From the NCBI GenBank assembly GCA_934667275.1, contig CAKULK010000002.1:124001-188000 (forward strand): a stretch of DNA of 64,000 bases, written 5' to 3'. The DNA is from an uncultured Bacteroidales bacterium (GTDB lineage: Bacteria > Bacteroidota > Bacteroidia > Bacteroidales > Paludibacteraceae). Below the pieces are notes generated by a model. The model saw only the letters and a list, made by a program, of their open reading frames with translations. It did not search any database and was not told where the DNA came from. A program made the position numbers and the translations under genes. This document shows positions 50,964-58,903 of the stretch, piece after piece (the stretch's first letter is position 1; each line of letters starts with the position of its first letter).

Positions 50964-51440
50964 TTAATGGTTTAATGGCTTTGTTATCAATGGTTTTCGT
51001 CGGCACACTTTACACGTACCATACACGTAAAGTGAAAAACGAGTCGGATTGAAGTTGGCGAAACGTTTGTCTGCCATCATGCGATTGATGGTAGAATCTT
51101 TCACATCACTCACTCGTCCGCAACGCTGGCAGATGATTTGAATACTTGAAGCACCCGCCTGCACTACTTCGTACTGTCCCGCCCGCACGCCGAACTCTTT
51201 GCTCAACCGATGGATTATTCCAGCCTTTTCAAAGAGTGTCAGCGTATTGTATATTGTGGCACGGCTGATGGTCAGTTCCGTAAGCCCTAACTGCAACTGC
51301 TCTGCAGAGAAACACCGTAATGCACAAACTTGAGACAAAATGACCTCACGTTCTCGTGTACGGCGCAACCCCTGTTCCTCGGAATAGGCACGCAGACGTT
51401 CTGCGGCACGACGATATATGTCATCAGTCTTGTTCGGCAT
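50964..51440 (-). CDS. fur: Fur-family regulator lacking the sensory histidine site
   Basis: 158 residues from MPNKTDDIYRR. The winged helix (LRRTREREVIL, ISRATIYNTLTLFEKAG) and the structural Cys4 zinc site (C104 and C107, C143 and C146) match Fur/PerR proteins. The regulatory metal site, normally a His-rich block before the first CxxC, here reads QAGASSIQIIC with no histidine, and the C-terminal His-Xaa-Leu-Tyr segment is RFSLYVYG. It may have lost metal sensing or uses another signal. It overlaps the GNAT gene by one base (TGATG). ACACGTA twice at 11-bp spacing lies near the end. Confidence 0.82.
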   Translation of the reverse strand: MPNKTDDIYRRAAERLRAYSEEQGLRRTREREVILSQVCALRCFSAEQLQLGLTELTISRATIYNTLTLFEKAGIIHRLSKEFGVRAGQYEVVQAGASSIQIICQRCGRVSDVKDSTINRMMADKRFANFNPTRFSLYVYGTCKVCRRKPLITKPLNH

Positions 51441-52570
51441 CAAATGCTTTTTATGTATGCACGGCGGCGTTTATGTACCTTATGCGGTAACGTCTCCCAA
51501 TTGGCCTGATTTTTGTAGTTGGTCTCCATGATAGAAGTTGTCTCTACGCGTTGGATACCATACTTGAGAAAATACGGATGCTGATCCATCAAAATAACGG
51601 CATTGATACCTTTGTCTTGGTAGTCGGGGCGTACCGCTATCAGCAGCAAATCAAATGCCTCAATTCTCTTGGCGCGCAAGGCCTTCAGCAAATGATACCA
51701 ACCGAATGGGAACAAGCGTCCGCGACATCTGCGTAGTGCTTTCGACACATCAGGCATACCAACGCCTACACCTACCACTTCGTCATGCTCATTGACCACA
51801 ATTGTCACGAAATCAAAGTTCACAAGCGGGAAGTACATATTGCAATAGTACCATTTCTGCTTATCCGTCAGAGGTTGAAAGTTATATAATTTCTGGTAAG
51901 CCGTATCAATCACATCCATATACTGCTTACCGTATTTGCTAACTAACTCTTTGCAACTGCGTACCTTGTCTACACGCACATGACTACGCTCCCGCACGAT
52001 TGAATCGATACGCACCAAACGTTCTGGCATCTCTTTCGGCGGATACAATTGAAATTCTATCCAATCATTCTCTTTTGTCAGCCCGTAATGCTCCATGTGA
52101 CGCTCGTAATAGGGAAAATTGTACAACGAGGCCATCGGTGCCAAATACTCAAAACCTTCTATCAGCAACCCTTCGAAATCAAAGTCTGTAAAACCTACCG
52201 GACCATTGATGGCATCCATCCCTTTTGATTTTCCCCAAGCAGCCACGGCATCCAATAAAGCGCGGCTCACCTCCTCATCGTCAATAAAATCCATCCAACC
52301 GAAACGCACGTGGTTAACATTCCACTGCTTGTTGGCTGCATAGTTGATAATTCCTGCTATACGGCCAACAGGTCGTCCGTTTTTGTACGCCATATATAAA
52401 ATATGGTCACAAACCTCATGTGCCGGATTTTTCTTTATGTCAAAAGTATTCAGTTCATCTAATATCAAATGCGGGCAAAAATTCTCACAATTTTTGTATA
52501 AATCATTTCCAAACTCCACAAATTTCAAGCGTCCATAACGTGTGGTGATTTGCCTTATTTCTATCGCCAT
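51440..52570 (-). CDS. GNAT-like acyltransferase family protein
   Basis: 376 residues. The C-terminal half contains the GNAT-like acetyl-CoA-binding segment (LLLIAVRPDYQDKGINAVIL) and YFLKYGIQRVETTSIMETN typical of the long Bacteroidetes N-acetyltransferase-like family; the N-terminal half is DILYMAYKNGRPVGRIAGII. Substrate unknown. It heads a minus-strand unit with the Fur-like regulator and zinc peptidase, all translationally close. Confidence 0.8.
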   Translation of the reverse strand: MAIEIRQITTRYGRLKFVEFGNDLYKNCENFCPHLILDELNTFDIKKNPAHEVCDHILYMAYKNGRPVGRIAGIINYAANKQWNVNHVRFGWMDFIDDEEVSRALLDAVAAWGKSKGMDAINGPVGFTDFDFEGLLIEGFEYLAPMASLYNFPYYERHMEHYGLTKENDWIEFQLYPPKEMPERLVRIDSIVRERSHVRVDKVRSCKELVSKYGKQYMDVIDTAYQKLYNFQPLTDKQKWYYCNMYFPLVNFDFVTIVVNEHDEVVGVGVGMPDVSKALRRCRGRLFPFGWYHLLKALRAKRIEAFDLLLIAVRPDYQDKGINAVILMDQHPYFLKYGIQRVETTSIMETNYKNQANWETLPHKVHKRRRAYIKSI

Positions 52571-52597
52571 TTTCGCAAAATATACCTAAATTGAGCG

Positions 52598-52629
52598 CAA
52601 AATTACAAATAATTCCGAAAAACTCCAAA
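52598..52629 (-). promoter_or_regulatory. Promoter of the GNAT-fur-peptidase operon
   Basis: TAATTTTG (minus, 52598-52605) with TTTG at 52626-52629 and a 20-bp spacer, 27 bp from the ATG. Confidence 0.8.
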
Positions 52630-52647
52630 TATGTCGAGTTTTTTTTG

Positions 52648-52655
52648 TAATTTTG
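52648..52655 (+). promoter_or_regulatory. -7 box upstream of the LOG gene
   Basis: TAATTTTG after a T-rich run. The -33 region is a weak match (TCG), and a leader of about 95 nt separates it from the ATG. Confidence 0.5.
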
Positions 52656-52756
52656 CAACCGATTTCGTGTCTATACGGGTAGTTTGTCTATAATGTGTTG
52701 GGGAGGTACCGACTGACTAAAGATGCGAGATCTAAAATAGTCAAGAACATTAGGGT

Positions 52757-53344
52757 ATGGAAAAGTTATCATCGGTAGCGGTTTATTGCTCCAGTTCAAG
52801 CAAAGTGCGGACTTCTTATGTGAAAGCAGCAGAGCGTTTGGGAGAATTGTTGGCAAATGCCCATATACGTTTAATATATGGAGATGGCGGCATCGGATTG
52901 ATGGCGGCCGTGGCCCAAGGTGCTTTAAGTCATGGAGGAGAGGTGGTGGGAGTGATTCCTAAGTTTATGGTAGAACAGGGATGGAATAATCCTGCCAGCA
53001 CTCGCACGATTGTGACTCAAACGATGCATGAACGCAAAGCCACAATTTGTGATTTGGCGGATGCTATGGTGGCACTCCCTGGAGGTATCGGTACTTTTGA
53101 AGAACTGTTGGAGTGCCTGACATGGAAACAATTAGGATTGCACACGCACCCTGTGGTGATTCTAAATACTGATGGTTACTATAATAGATTGTTGGATTGT
53201 CTTGACTATATGGTGGACGAGCAAATGATGCGTCCTGTCCATAAAAAGATGTATTGTGTAGTAGAGCAACCGGAAGATGTTATACCTGCTATTCTGTCGG
53301 CACCCGAATGGGATGCTCAAACAAGAAGATTAGCATCAATTTAA
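52757..53344 (+). CDS. LOG-family cytokinin riboside 5'-monophosphate phosphoribohydrolase
   Basis: 195 residues of the TIGR00730 Rossmann-like family. The signature PGGIGTFEE is at 108-116, with YGDGGIGLM near 41-49. Members hydrolyse nucleoside monophosphates to base and ribose phosphate; plant and bacterial LOG proteins release cytokinin bases, but a nucleotide salvage or cleaning role is equally possible in a gut bacterium. It is followed after 9 bp by the DUF4271 gene. Confidence 0.9.
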   Translation: MEKLSSVAVYCSSSSKVRTSYVKAAERLGELLANAHIRLIYGDGGIGLMAAVAQGALSHGGEVVGVIPKFMVEQGWNNPASTRTIVTQTMHERKATICDLADAMVALPGGIGTFEELLECLTWKQLGLHTHPVVILNTDGYYNRLLDCLDYMVDEQMMRPVHKKMYCVVEQPEDVIPAILSAPEWDAQTRRLASI

Positions 53345-53353
53345 GATTCGGCA

Positions 53354-53995
53354 GTGGATGTTGTGTCGCACATATCATCTCCGTATTCCCAGTCATGGGT
53401 GGCTTGGATGTTGTTTGGCTTAATGGTGCTGTTTCTGCTAAACCATTTCTCACAAATGGCAATAGCAGAAAGTATCCGCAGTGTTTTCAGTAGAGCAGAA
53501 CGTAATTATGGCGGACGCACCAAAGGTATTGGGGGAACGATAGGGGCTATGGTTTTCAGGCTAGGAATGATTGCACTGATAGTGTACTTGGTTATGGATA
53601 ATGGGGAAGCCTTCACTATTTTCAAGTACTTGAAAATAGTTGGAGTTGTGATGTGCATATATGCTTTGCAAATGCTGTTGGCAACCATAGTGGGTTTTGT
53701 ATTCCTGCCATCTATGCAAATGGTAATAATGACAGAGCAATATGATTCTATTCGCAATTTGGTATGTGTTTTGCTATGGCCGGTAGCTTTGCTAATAATG
53801 AATATACCTAATAAATTGATGATGTATATCTTGTGTGGTCTTGTAGCGATAGTATTTACTTCGGTTGTATTAGTGAAGGGAGTGCAATTCTTTTATCGTA
53901 ATGCTTTGACTCCATTCTATATTATATTGTATTTCACAAGTCTTGAGGTGGTGCCTATGATGGGCATACTGCTTTGGGCAAAACATATTGTATGA
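53354..53995 (+). CDS. DUF4271 membrane protein (GTG start)
   Basis: 213 residues with five or six hydrophobic helices, typical of DUF4271 before hemD in Bacteroidales. A start at GTG (53354) is needed: only three sense codons separate it from an upstream in-frame stop, and the nearest in-frame ATG is well inside the first helix. Function is unknown; the location suggests a link to tetrapyrrole or membrane-protein maturation. It overlaps hemD by four bases (ATGA). Confidence 0.8.
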   Translation: MDVVSHISSPYSQSWVAWMLFGLMVLFLLNHFSQMAIAESIRSVFSRAERNYGGRTKGIGGTIGAMVFRLGMIALIVYLVMDNGEAFTIFKYLKIVGVVMCIYALQMLLATIVGFVFLPSMQMVIMTEQYDSIRNLVCVLLWPVALLIMNIPNKLMMYILCGLVAIVFTSVVLVKGVQFFYRNALTPFYIILYFTSLEVVPMMGILLWAKHIV

Positions 53996-54741
53996 TGAAA
54001 AAGATAACCAATATCCTCATCTCTCAACCTCGTCCTCAAACGGAGAGAAATCCTTATGCTGAAATGGAGATGCAATTTGGTGTGTGTTGTGATTTTCAGC
54101 AACTTATCCGTATAGAAAGTTTGACTGCCCGTGAATTCCGCGACCAACACATCTATTTAGAGGACTATACTGCAATTCTCTTAAATTCACGTTTGGGTGC
54201 AGACTACTTTTTCCATCTTTGTGAAGAACTTCGTTTTCAAGTACCGGAGACGATGCACTATTATTGTATCTCAGATGCTGTTGGCAACTATCTGCAAAAA
54301 TACATTCAATACCGTAAACGGCGTGTATTTATTGCGGAAAATAATAAATTTGAGACACTTTTGCCAGCGATGTACCGCCGTCCCAACGAAAAATACCTCA
54401 TGGTAATGTCTGATGTACACAGCGATGACGACATCAATATGTTTGCAAGTCACAAAATCACTGTGAAGCCCGCAGTCATGTACCGCACGGTCCCCATTGA
54501 ATGGCCTGCTGACAAACCATTCAATTATGACATGATTGTGCTGTTCACTCCTTCCGGTGCTGCCGCATTGCGCAAGAATTTCCCCGATTGGGAGCAAGGA
54601 GACACTGTGATAGCTTGCTTTGGCGCTAATACCGCCGCAGCATTAGAAGAGAACGGATTGCGCGCTGACATTAAGGCTCCAACTCCTGAATGTCCGAGTA
54701 TTACAACTGCAATACGTGAATACTTAGAGCGACAGCAATAA
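53992..54741 (+). CDS. hemD: Uroporphyrinogen-III synthase
   Basis: 249 residues of the HemD fold: ISQPRPQTERNPYAEM at the N-terminus, FTPSGAAALRKNF and ACFGANTAAALEENG near the C-terminus (the Thr/Ser-rich porphyrinogen-binding motif). It cyclises hydroxymethylbilane in haem and sirohaem synthesis. HemD sequences diverge strongly, so assignment relies on these motifs and gene order. Starts at 53992 or 53995. One-base overlap with rnpA. Confidence 0.85.
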   Translation: MMKKITNILISQPRPQTERNPYAEMEMQFGVCCDFQQLIRIESLTAREFRDQHIYLEDYTAILLNSRLGADYFFHLCEELRFQVPETMHYYCISDAVGNYLQKYIQYRKRRVFIAENNKFETLLPAMYRRPNEKYLMVMSDVHSDDDINMFASHKITVKPAVMYRTVPIEWPADKPFNYDMIVLFTPSGAAALRKNFPDWEQGDTVIACFGANTAAALEENGLRADIKAPTPECPSITTAIREYLERQQ

Positions 54742-55109
54742 TGCAACACTTTTCAAAGGCAGAGAAATTATGCGGTCAAACACGCATTGACCACCTATAT
54801 CGCACGGGGAGACACTTTGTTGTGTGGCCTCTGCGTGTCACATATCTGCCCGTAGAAACATCATATTCAACAGAAGTGTTAATATGGGCTCCCAAGGCGT
54901 TATTCAAACATGCTGTGGACCGCAACCGTCTCCGTCGTCAGATGCGTGAAGCATACCGCCTAAACAAGCATATTCTCGTAGAAACAGGGAAACATTACCA
55001 CCTGGCTGTCAATTATATAGACAAACAGCAGCAAGAATATCAACTCATTGCCAAATCCATGCGTAAAGTTTTAACGCGCTTGGCGGAAATAGAGGGACCA
55101 CAACCATGA
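54741..55109 (+). CDS. rnpA: Ribonuclease P protein component
   Basis: 122 residues with the RNA-binding signature VDRNRLRRQMREAYR (about 59-73). It assists the RNase P RNA in cleaving tRNA 5' leaders. It lies directly before yidD, as in most bacteria, though rpmH and yidC are absent. Its stop overlaps the yidD start (ATGA). Confidence 0.95.
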   Translation: MQHFSKAEKLCGQTRIDHLYRTGRHFVVWPLRVTYLPVETSYSTEVLIWAPKALFKHAVDRNRLRRQMREAYRLNKHILVETGKHYHLAVNYIDKQQQEYQLIAKSMRKVLTRLAEIEGPQP

Positions 55110-55333
55110 ATGCAAAACAATGGCTGCGGAAAGTCTTTCTGCTTCCCGTTTATTTCTATCGGTACTGCATCTCCCCATTAACTCCCCCCTCATGCCGCTA
55201 CACTCCCACCTGCAGTCAATATATGGTGGAGGCAGTGATGAAATACGGAATCTTCAAAGGCGGCTGGCTTGGCATTAAGCGTATCTTCCGCTGTAACCCG
55301 TGGGGTGGTTCCGGCTACGACCCTGTTCCATAA
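55106..55333 (+). CDS. yidD: Membrane protein insertion efficiency factor YidD
   Basis: 75 residues with the conserved cysteines and prolines of YidD (YRYCISPLTPPSCRYTPTCS, GWLGIKRIFRCNPWGGSGYDPVP). It assists YidC/Sec insertion of inner-membrane proteins. Start ATG is within the end of rnpA. Confidence 0.95.
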   Translation: MNAKQWLRKVFLLPVYFYRYCISPLTPPSCRYTPTCSQYMVEAVMKYGIFKGGWLGIKRIFRCNPWGGSGYDPVP

Positions 55334-55359
55334 TAAAAAATCTGCAAATTCATCATACA

Positions 55360-56040
55360 ATGCGTATTGATATTATCACCGCCTGTCCTGAATTATTGGA
55401 ATCGCCTCTCAATCATTCAATTGTACAGCGAGCCAAAGACAAAGGTTTGGCAGAAATATATGTGCACAATCTCCGCGACTACACCCTTGACAAACATCGA
55501 AAGGTGGACGACTATGCTTTCGGTTTCGGGGCCGGTATGGTGCTACAGGTGGAACCTATTGATCGTGCCATCAGCCATCTTACTTCCCAACGGCATTACG
55601 ACGAAATTATCTTCACCGCTCCTGATGGAGAACGATTTACGCAACGCGATGCCAATGTCCTCTCGCTCAAAGAGAATATCATCATTCTTTGCGGGCACTA
55701 CAAAGGTGTTGACCAACGTGTGCGCGACCACCTTATTACAAGAGAATACACAATAGGCGACTTCGTACTCACAGGGGGAGAGATGCCTGCGGCCATCATG
55801 ACGGATGCCATTGTCCGTCTGCTTCCTGGAGCACTTGGCGATGAGACCAGTGCTTTGAGCGATAGTTTTCAAGACGGACTATTGGAACCCGGAGTATATA
55901 CACGTCCTGCAGAATACAAAGGTTGGCGCGTACCCGACATCCTCATTTCCGGCAATCAGGCAAAGATAGAGGAGTGGATGTATGAAGAGGCACTGCGGCA
56001 TACCAGAGAACGTCGTCCCGATTTGTTGGGTGAAGAATAG
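55360..56040 (+). CDS. trmD: tRNA (guanine-N1)-methyltransferase
   Basis: 226 residues of the SPOUT (knotted) family that makes m1G37 in tRNA. GFGAGMV, CGHYKGVDQRV and DFVLTGGEMPA match TrmD. The start MRIDIITACPEL was preferred over an upstream in-frame ATG inside yidD. It closes the LOG-to-trmD block and is followed by a new promoter. Confidence 0.95.
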   Translation: MRIDIITACPELLESPLNHSIVQRAKDKGLAEIYVHNLRDYTLDKHRKVDDYAFGFGAGMVLQVEPIDRAISHLTSQRHYDEIIFTAPDGERFTQRDANVLSLKENIIILCGHYKGVDQRVRDHLITREYTIGDFVLTGGEMPAAIMTDAIVRLLPGALGDETSALSDSFQDGLLEPGVYTRPAEYKGWRVPDILISGNQAKIEEWMYEEALRHTRERRPDLLGEE

Positions 56041-56056
56041 GATTTGGGGATTACTA

Positions 56057-56088
56057 TTTGCAGAGGTGAGTTTTTTTTCGTACCTTTG
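56057..56088 (+). promoter_or_regulatory. Promoter of the TGS-nucleoside kinase gene
   Basis: TTTG at 56057-56060 and TACCTTTG at 56081-56088 with a 20-bp spacer, 38 bp before the ATG. Confidence 0.85.
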
Positions 56089-56126
56089 CGGGGACATTGA
56101 AATAATGGAAACGGTAAATGTAGAAT

Positions 56127-57803
56127 ATGCAAAATTTAGTGACAATCTACTGCAAAAACGACAAGCAGTACTATCAAATTCCATGTGGCACTTCGTTGCT
56201 CGAAGTCTATAACCAGATAGGTCTGCATTTACCATATCCGGTGATTGCAGCGCGCGTGAACTACAAGGTGCAAAACCTTAAATTCTTGGTTTACAAACCC
56301 AAAGACATTGAGTTTATTGATGCCAGTTGTGAAAGCGGTATGCGTTGTTATGTGCGGACGCTGTGTATGGTGATGGCGCGTGCCATCCATGAGTTGTGGC
56401 CGGAGTACGACTTGCGTGTGGAACACCCTATCAGCAAGGGTTATTATTGTACTATCCGCGGGCAAAAGGGCGAGAAGATGGAGGTGACACCGGACACGAT
56501 AGAGCGATTAAAAGGTCGAATGGCGCAACTGATTGCAGAAGATCACCCGATTGTGACAGAGGAGCGGCAAACCAAAGAGGTGATAAAACTATTCGGAGAA
56601 CGTCATGAAGGCGAAACCACTCTGTTTGAGACATTAGGCAACCCCTATTGCCGCTACTATCGCATGGACGATTACATTGATTACTACACCGGCGCGCTGA
56701 TGCCATCAACAGGATACATCAATATCTTTGATTTGGAACCATATCACCAAGACATATTGCTGCGAATCCCATGCCGCCATGAGCCTACACGATTGGAGGA
56801 CAAGTGTGCGCAAGACAAGATGTTCGGCATATTCAAAGAATACGTAGGCTGGAATAAGTTGCTGCATATCAGTAATGTAGGGGAGTTCAACAAAGCATGC
56901 AAGAACCAAAAAAGTTTTGAAATGATAAAACTCTCGGAGGCTTTGCATGAGAAAAAAGTGGGACAAATCGCCGATATGATTGCCAACAGAGAGGGGGGAC
57001 GTCCAAAGTTTGTACTGATATCCGGTCCGAGTTCATCGGGTAAAACCACTTTCTCAAAGCGATTGACCATTCAGTTGATGGTGAATGGCATACGCCCCGT
57101 CGTCATTTCAATGGACAATTATTTTGTGAACCGCGAGGACACTCCGCGCGATGAAAACGGGGAATGGGATTTCGAAGACGTACATGCCATAGACATTCCG
57201 CTGTTCCAACAGCACCTCACGGCATTGCTTGAGGGAGAAACGGTGAAGTTGCCGTTCTACAATTTCGAGACCGGCAAACGCGAGTATCGTGGAGAAACAC
57301 TCAAATTGGAGGAGGACACCATTGTTATATTGGAGGGACTTCACGCACTAAACCCTGAATTGACGCCCAATATCCCACGTTCCGCTACATTCAAAATTTA
57401 TGTAAGTTCGCTCACAACAGTAAATCTGGATAATCACAATTGGATACCGACTACCGATGTGCGGCTGTTGCGCCGTATCGTGCGTGATTACAGGTACCGT
57501 GGTTATAGTGCACGCGAAACGATTTCGCGTTTGGACAGTGTCCGTAGGGGCGAAGAAAAATGGATTTATCCATTCCAGGAAGAAGCCGATGTGATGTTCA
57601 ATTCGGCACTTCTGTTCGAATTGGCAGTACTGAAACGCCATGCCGAACCGATATTGGACGAGGTGCCCAAATATTGTGATGAATACACCACGGCGCACCG
57701 CCTGCTGAAAGAATTAAGTTACTTTGAGTCTATCCCCGAACGCGAGATTCCGCCAACTTCATTCTTGCGCGAGTTCGTGGGCGGTAGTTCGTTCCGCTAC
57801 TAA
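56127..57803 (+). CDS. TGS/SAD-domain and uridine-kinase fusion protein (nucleoside kinase)
   Basis: 558 residues. The first 65 residues look like a TGS/ubiquitin-like domain and about 70-230 resembles the SAD region of threonyl-tRNA synthetase; the C-terminal half is a uridine/cytidine kinase with P loop GPSSSGKT (300-307), SMDNYFVNREDTP and LEGLHALNPEL. This fusion is common in Bacteroidetes and Firmicutes. It is paralogous to udk in this window. The threonyl-synthetase-like part may bind tRNA or be a sensor; this is not shown. Confidence 0.9.
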   Translation: MQNLVTIYCKNDKQYYQIPCGTSLLEVYNQIGLHLPYPVIAARVNYKVQNLKFLVYKPKDIEFIDASCESGMRCYVRTLCMVMARAIHELWPEYDLRVEHPISKGYYCTIRGQKGEKMEVTPDTIERLKGRMAQLIAEDHPIVTEERQTKEVIKLFGERHEGETTLFETLGNPYCRYYRMDDYIDYYTGALMPSTGYINIFDLEPYHQDILLRIPCRHEPTRLEDKCAQDKMFGIFKEYVGWNKLLHISNVGEFNKACKNQKSFEMIKLSEALHEKKVGQIADMIANREGGRPKFVLISGPSSSGKTTFSKRLTIQLMVNGIRPVVISMDNYFVNREDTPRDENGEWDFEDVHAIDIPLFQQHLTALLEGETVKLPFYNFETGKREYRGETLKLEEDTIVILEGLHALNPELTPNIPRSATFKIYVSSLTTVNLDNHNWIPTTDVRLLRRIVRDYRYRGYSARETISRLDSVRRGEEKWIYPFQEEADVMFNSALLFELAVLKRHAEPILDEVPKYCDEYTTAHRLLKELSYFESIPEREIPPTSFLREFVGGSSFRY

Positions 57804-57813
57804 AAACATTCTT

Positions 57814-58263
57814 ATGAAAAAGATATTGCTGCCGGTTATATTATTGGTTTCCTGCATATTATATGCCGATGACGAAAATCAGGAACAGCATGTGATGTTG
57901 ATTACGGACGCGATGGAGAACGTGGTGGTACACCAAGATTCTCTTATCACACGGCTGATGGAGGACAAACGGGTGGGGCGCCAACGAGGACAATATGAGG
58001 AAGACGGCTTCCGTCTGCAAGTGTATGCCTCGAATGTTCAACAAACGGCCAAAAACGAGGCTTTGCTGCTGCAACAGCGGTTGGAACCGCTGATAGACGT
58101 ACCCGTGTATGCCCAATCTGAGCCTCCCTTCTGGAAAGTACGTCTGGGTAATTTCCGTACCCGCGAAGAGGCCAACCGCTACAAAGAGATTTTTCTACAA
58201 GATTTCCCTGATTTGCAAGGGAGTACATACGTCGTTCCCGACAAAATCGTATTGATTCAATGA
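57814..58263 (+). CDS. SPOR-domain protein
   Basis: 149 residues from MKKILLPVILLVS (signal peptide). The C-terminal half (FRLQVYASNVQQTAKNEA, WKVRLGNFRTREEANRYKE) is a SPOR repeat that binds denuded peptidoglycan, often at the septum. It overlaps folE (ATGA) and is preceded by the TGS-kinase gene, which suggests coexpression only. Confidence 0.85.
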   Translation: MKKILLPVILLVSCILYADDENQEQHVMLITDAMENVVVHQDSLITRLMEDKRVGRQRGQYEEDGFRLQVYASNVQQTAKNEALLLQQRLEPLIDVPVYAQSEPPFWKVRLGNFRTREEANRYKEIFLQDFPDLQGSTYVVPDKIVLIQ

Positions 58264-58847
58264 CATTACCATTTATTCCATCGGAAGAAACCACCCGGGG
58301 GATTGCACAGCACATGGAGCAAGTGCTTTCCTTGATTGGTGAAGACCCCCAACGCGAGGGATTATTACGTACCCCCACCCGTGTGGGAGAAGCAATGCAA
58401 TTCCTGACCCAGGGCTATCAACAAGACCCCGAAGCCATACTCCGCTCGGCTTTGTTTGAGGAGGACTACCGCCAAATGGTGGTGGTGAAAGACATCTCAT
58501 TCTATTCGCTGTGTGAACACCACTTGCTTCCGTTCTTCGGCAAAGCGCATGTGGCATATATTCCCAACGGAAAAATAACGGGATTGAGCAAAGTAGCGCG
58601 CGTTGTGGATGTATATGCCCGTCGGCTGCAGGTGCAAGAACGCATGACAACCCAGATAAAGGAGTGCATTCAAAACACACTGAACCCATTAGGCGTGATG
58701 GTGGTGATAGAGGCGGAGCACCTGTGTATGCAGATGCGCGGTGTACAAAAACAGCACGCCATCACGACGACAAGCGACTTTACCGGTGCTTTCAACCGTC
58801 CGGAGACCCGCGAAGAGTTTATGAACTTGATTCGCAACGGGAAATAG
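58260..58847 (+). CDS. folE: GTP cyclohydrolase I
   Basis: 195 residues. Zinc ligands C85 and H88 in CEHHLLPFFG and the C-terminal Cys in LCMQMRGVQK are present. It makes dihydroneopterin triphosphate for folate and for the queuosine route through QueD (34508). An 11-bp repeat array lies immediately after the stop. Confidence 0.96.
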   Translation: MTLPFIPSEETTRGIAQHMEQVLSLIGEDPQREGLLRTPTRVGEAMQFLTQGYQQDPEAILRSALFEEDYRQMVVVKDISFYSLCEHHLLPFFGKAHVAYIPNGKITGLSKVARVVDVYARRLQVQERMTTQIKECIQNTLNPLGVMVVIEAEHLCMQMRGVQKQHAITTTSDFTGAFNRPETREEFMNLIRNGK

Positions 58848-58855
58848 AAAATACT

Positions 58856-58888
58856 CTATCCTATAACTATCCTATAACCATCCTATAA
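58856..58888. repeat. 11-bp periodic tandem repeat, array G (after folE)
   Basis: CTATCCTATAA, CTATCCTATAA and CCATCCTATAA follow one another, the first two identical. The reverse complement TTATAGGATAG equals a single copy at 321-331 and resembles units in the array at 11635. It starts nine bases after the folE stop, and a strong AAGGAG ribosome-binding site (58893-58898) follows. Confidence 0.85.
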
Positions 58889-58892
58889 CAAA

Positions 58893-58898
58893 AAGGAG
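58893..58898 (+). promoter_or_regulatory. Strong Shine-Dalgarno site of the phosphoethanolamine transferase gene
   Basis: AAGGAG is five bases from the ATG at 58904, unusually strong for this genome, where most genes lack an obvious ribosome-binding site. Confidence 0.7.
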
Positions 58899-58903
58899 CG
58901 TTT

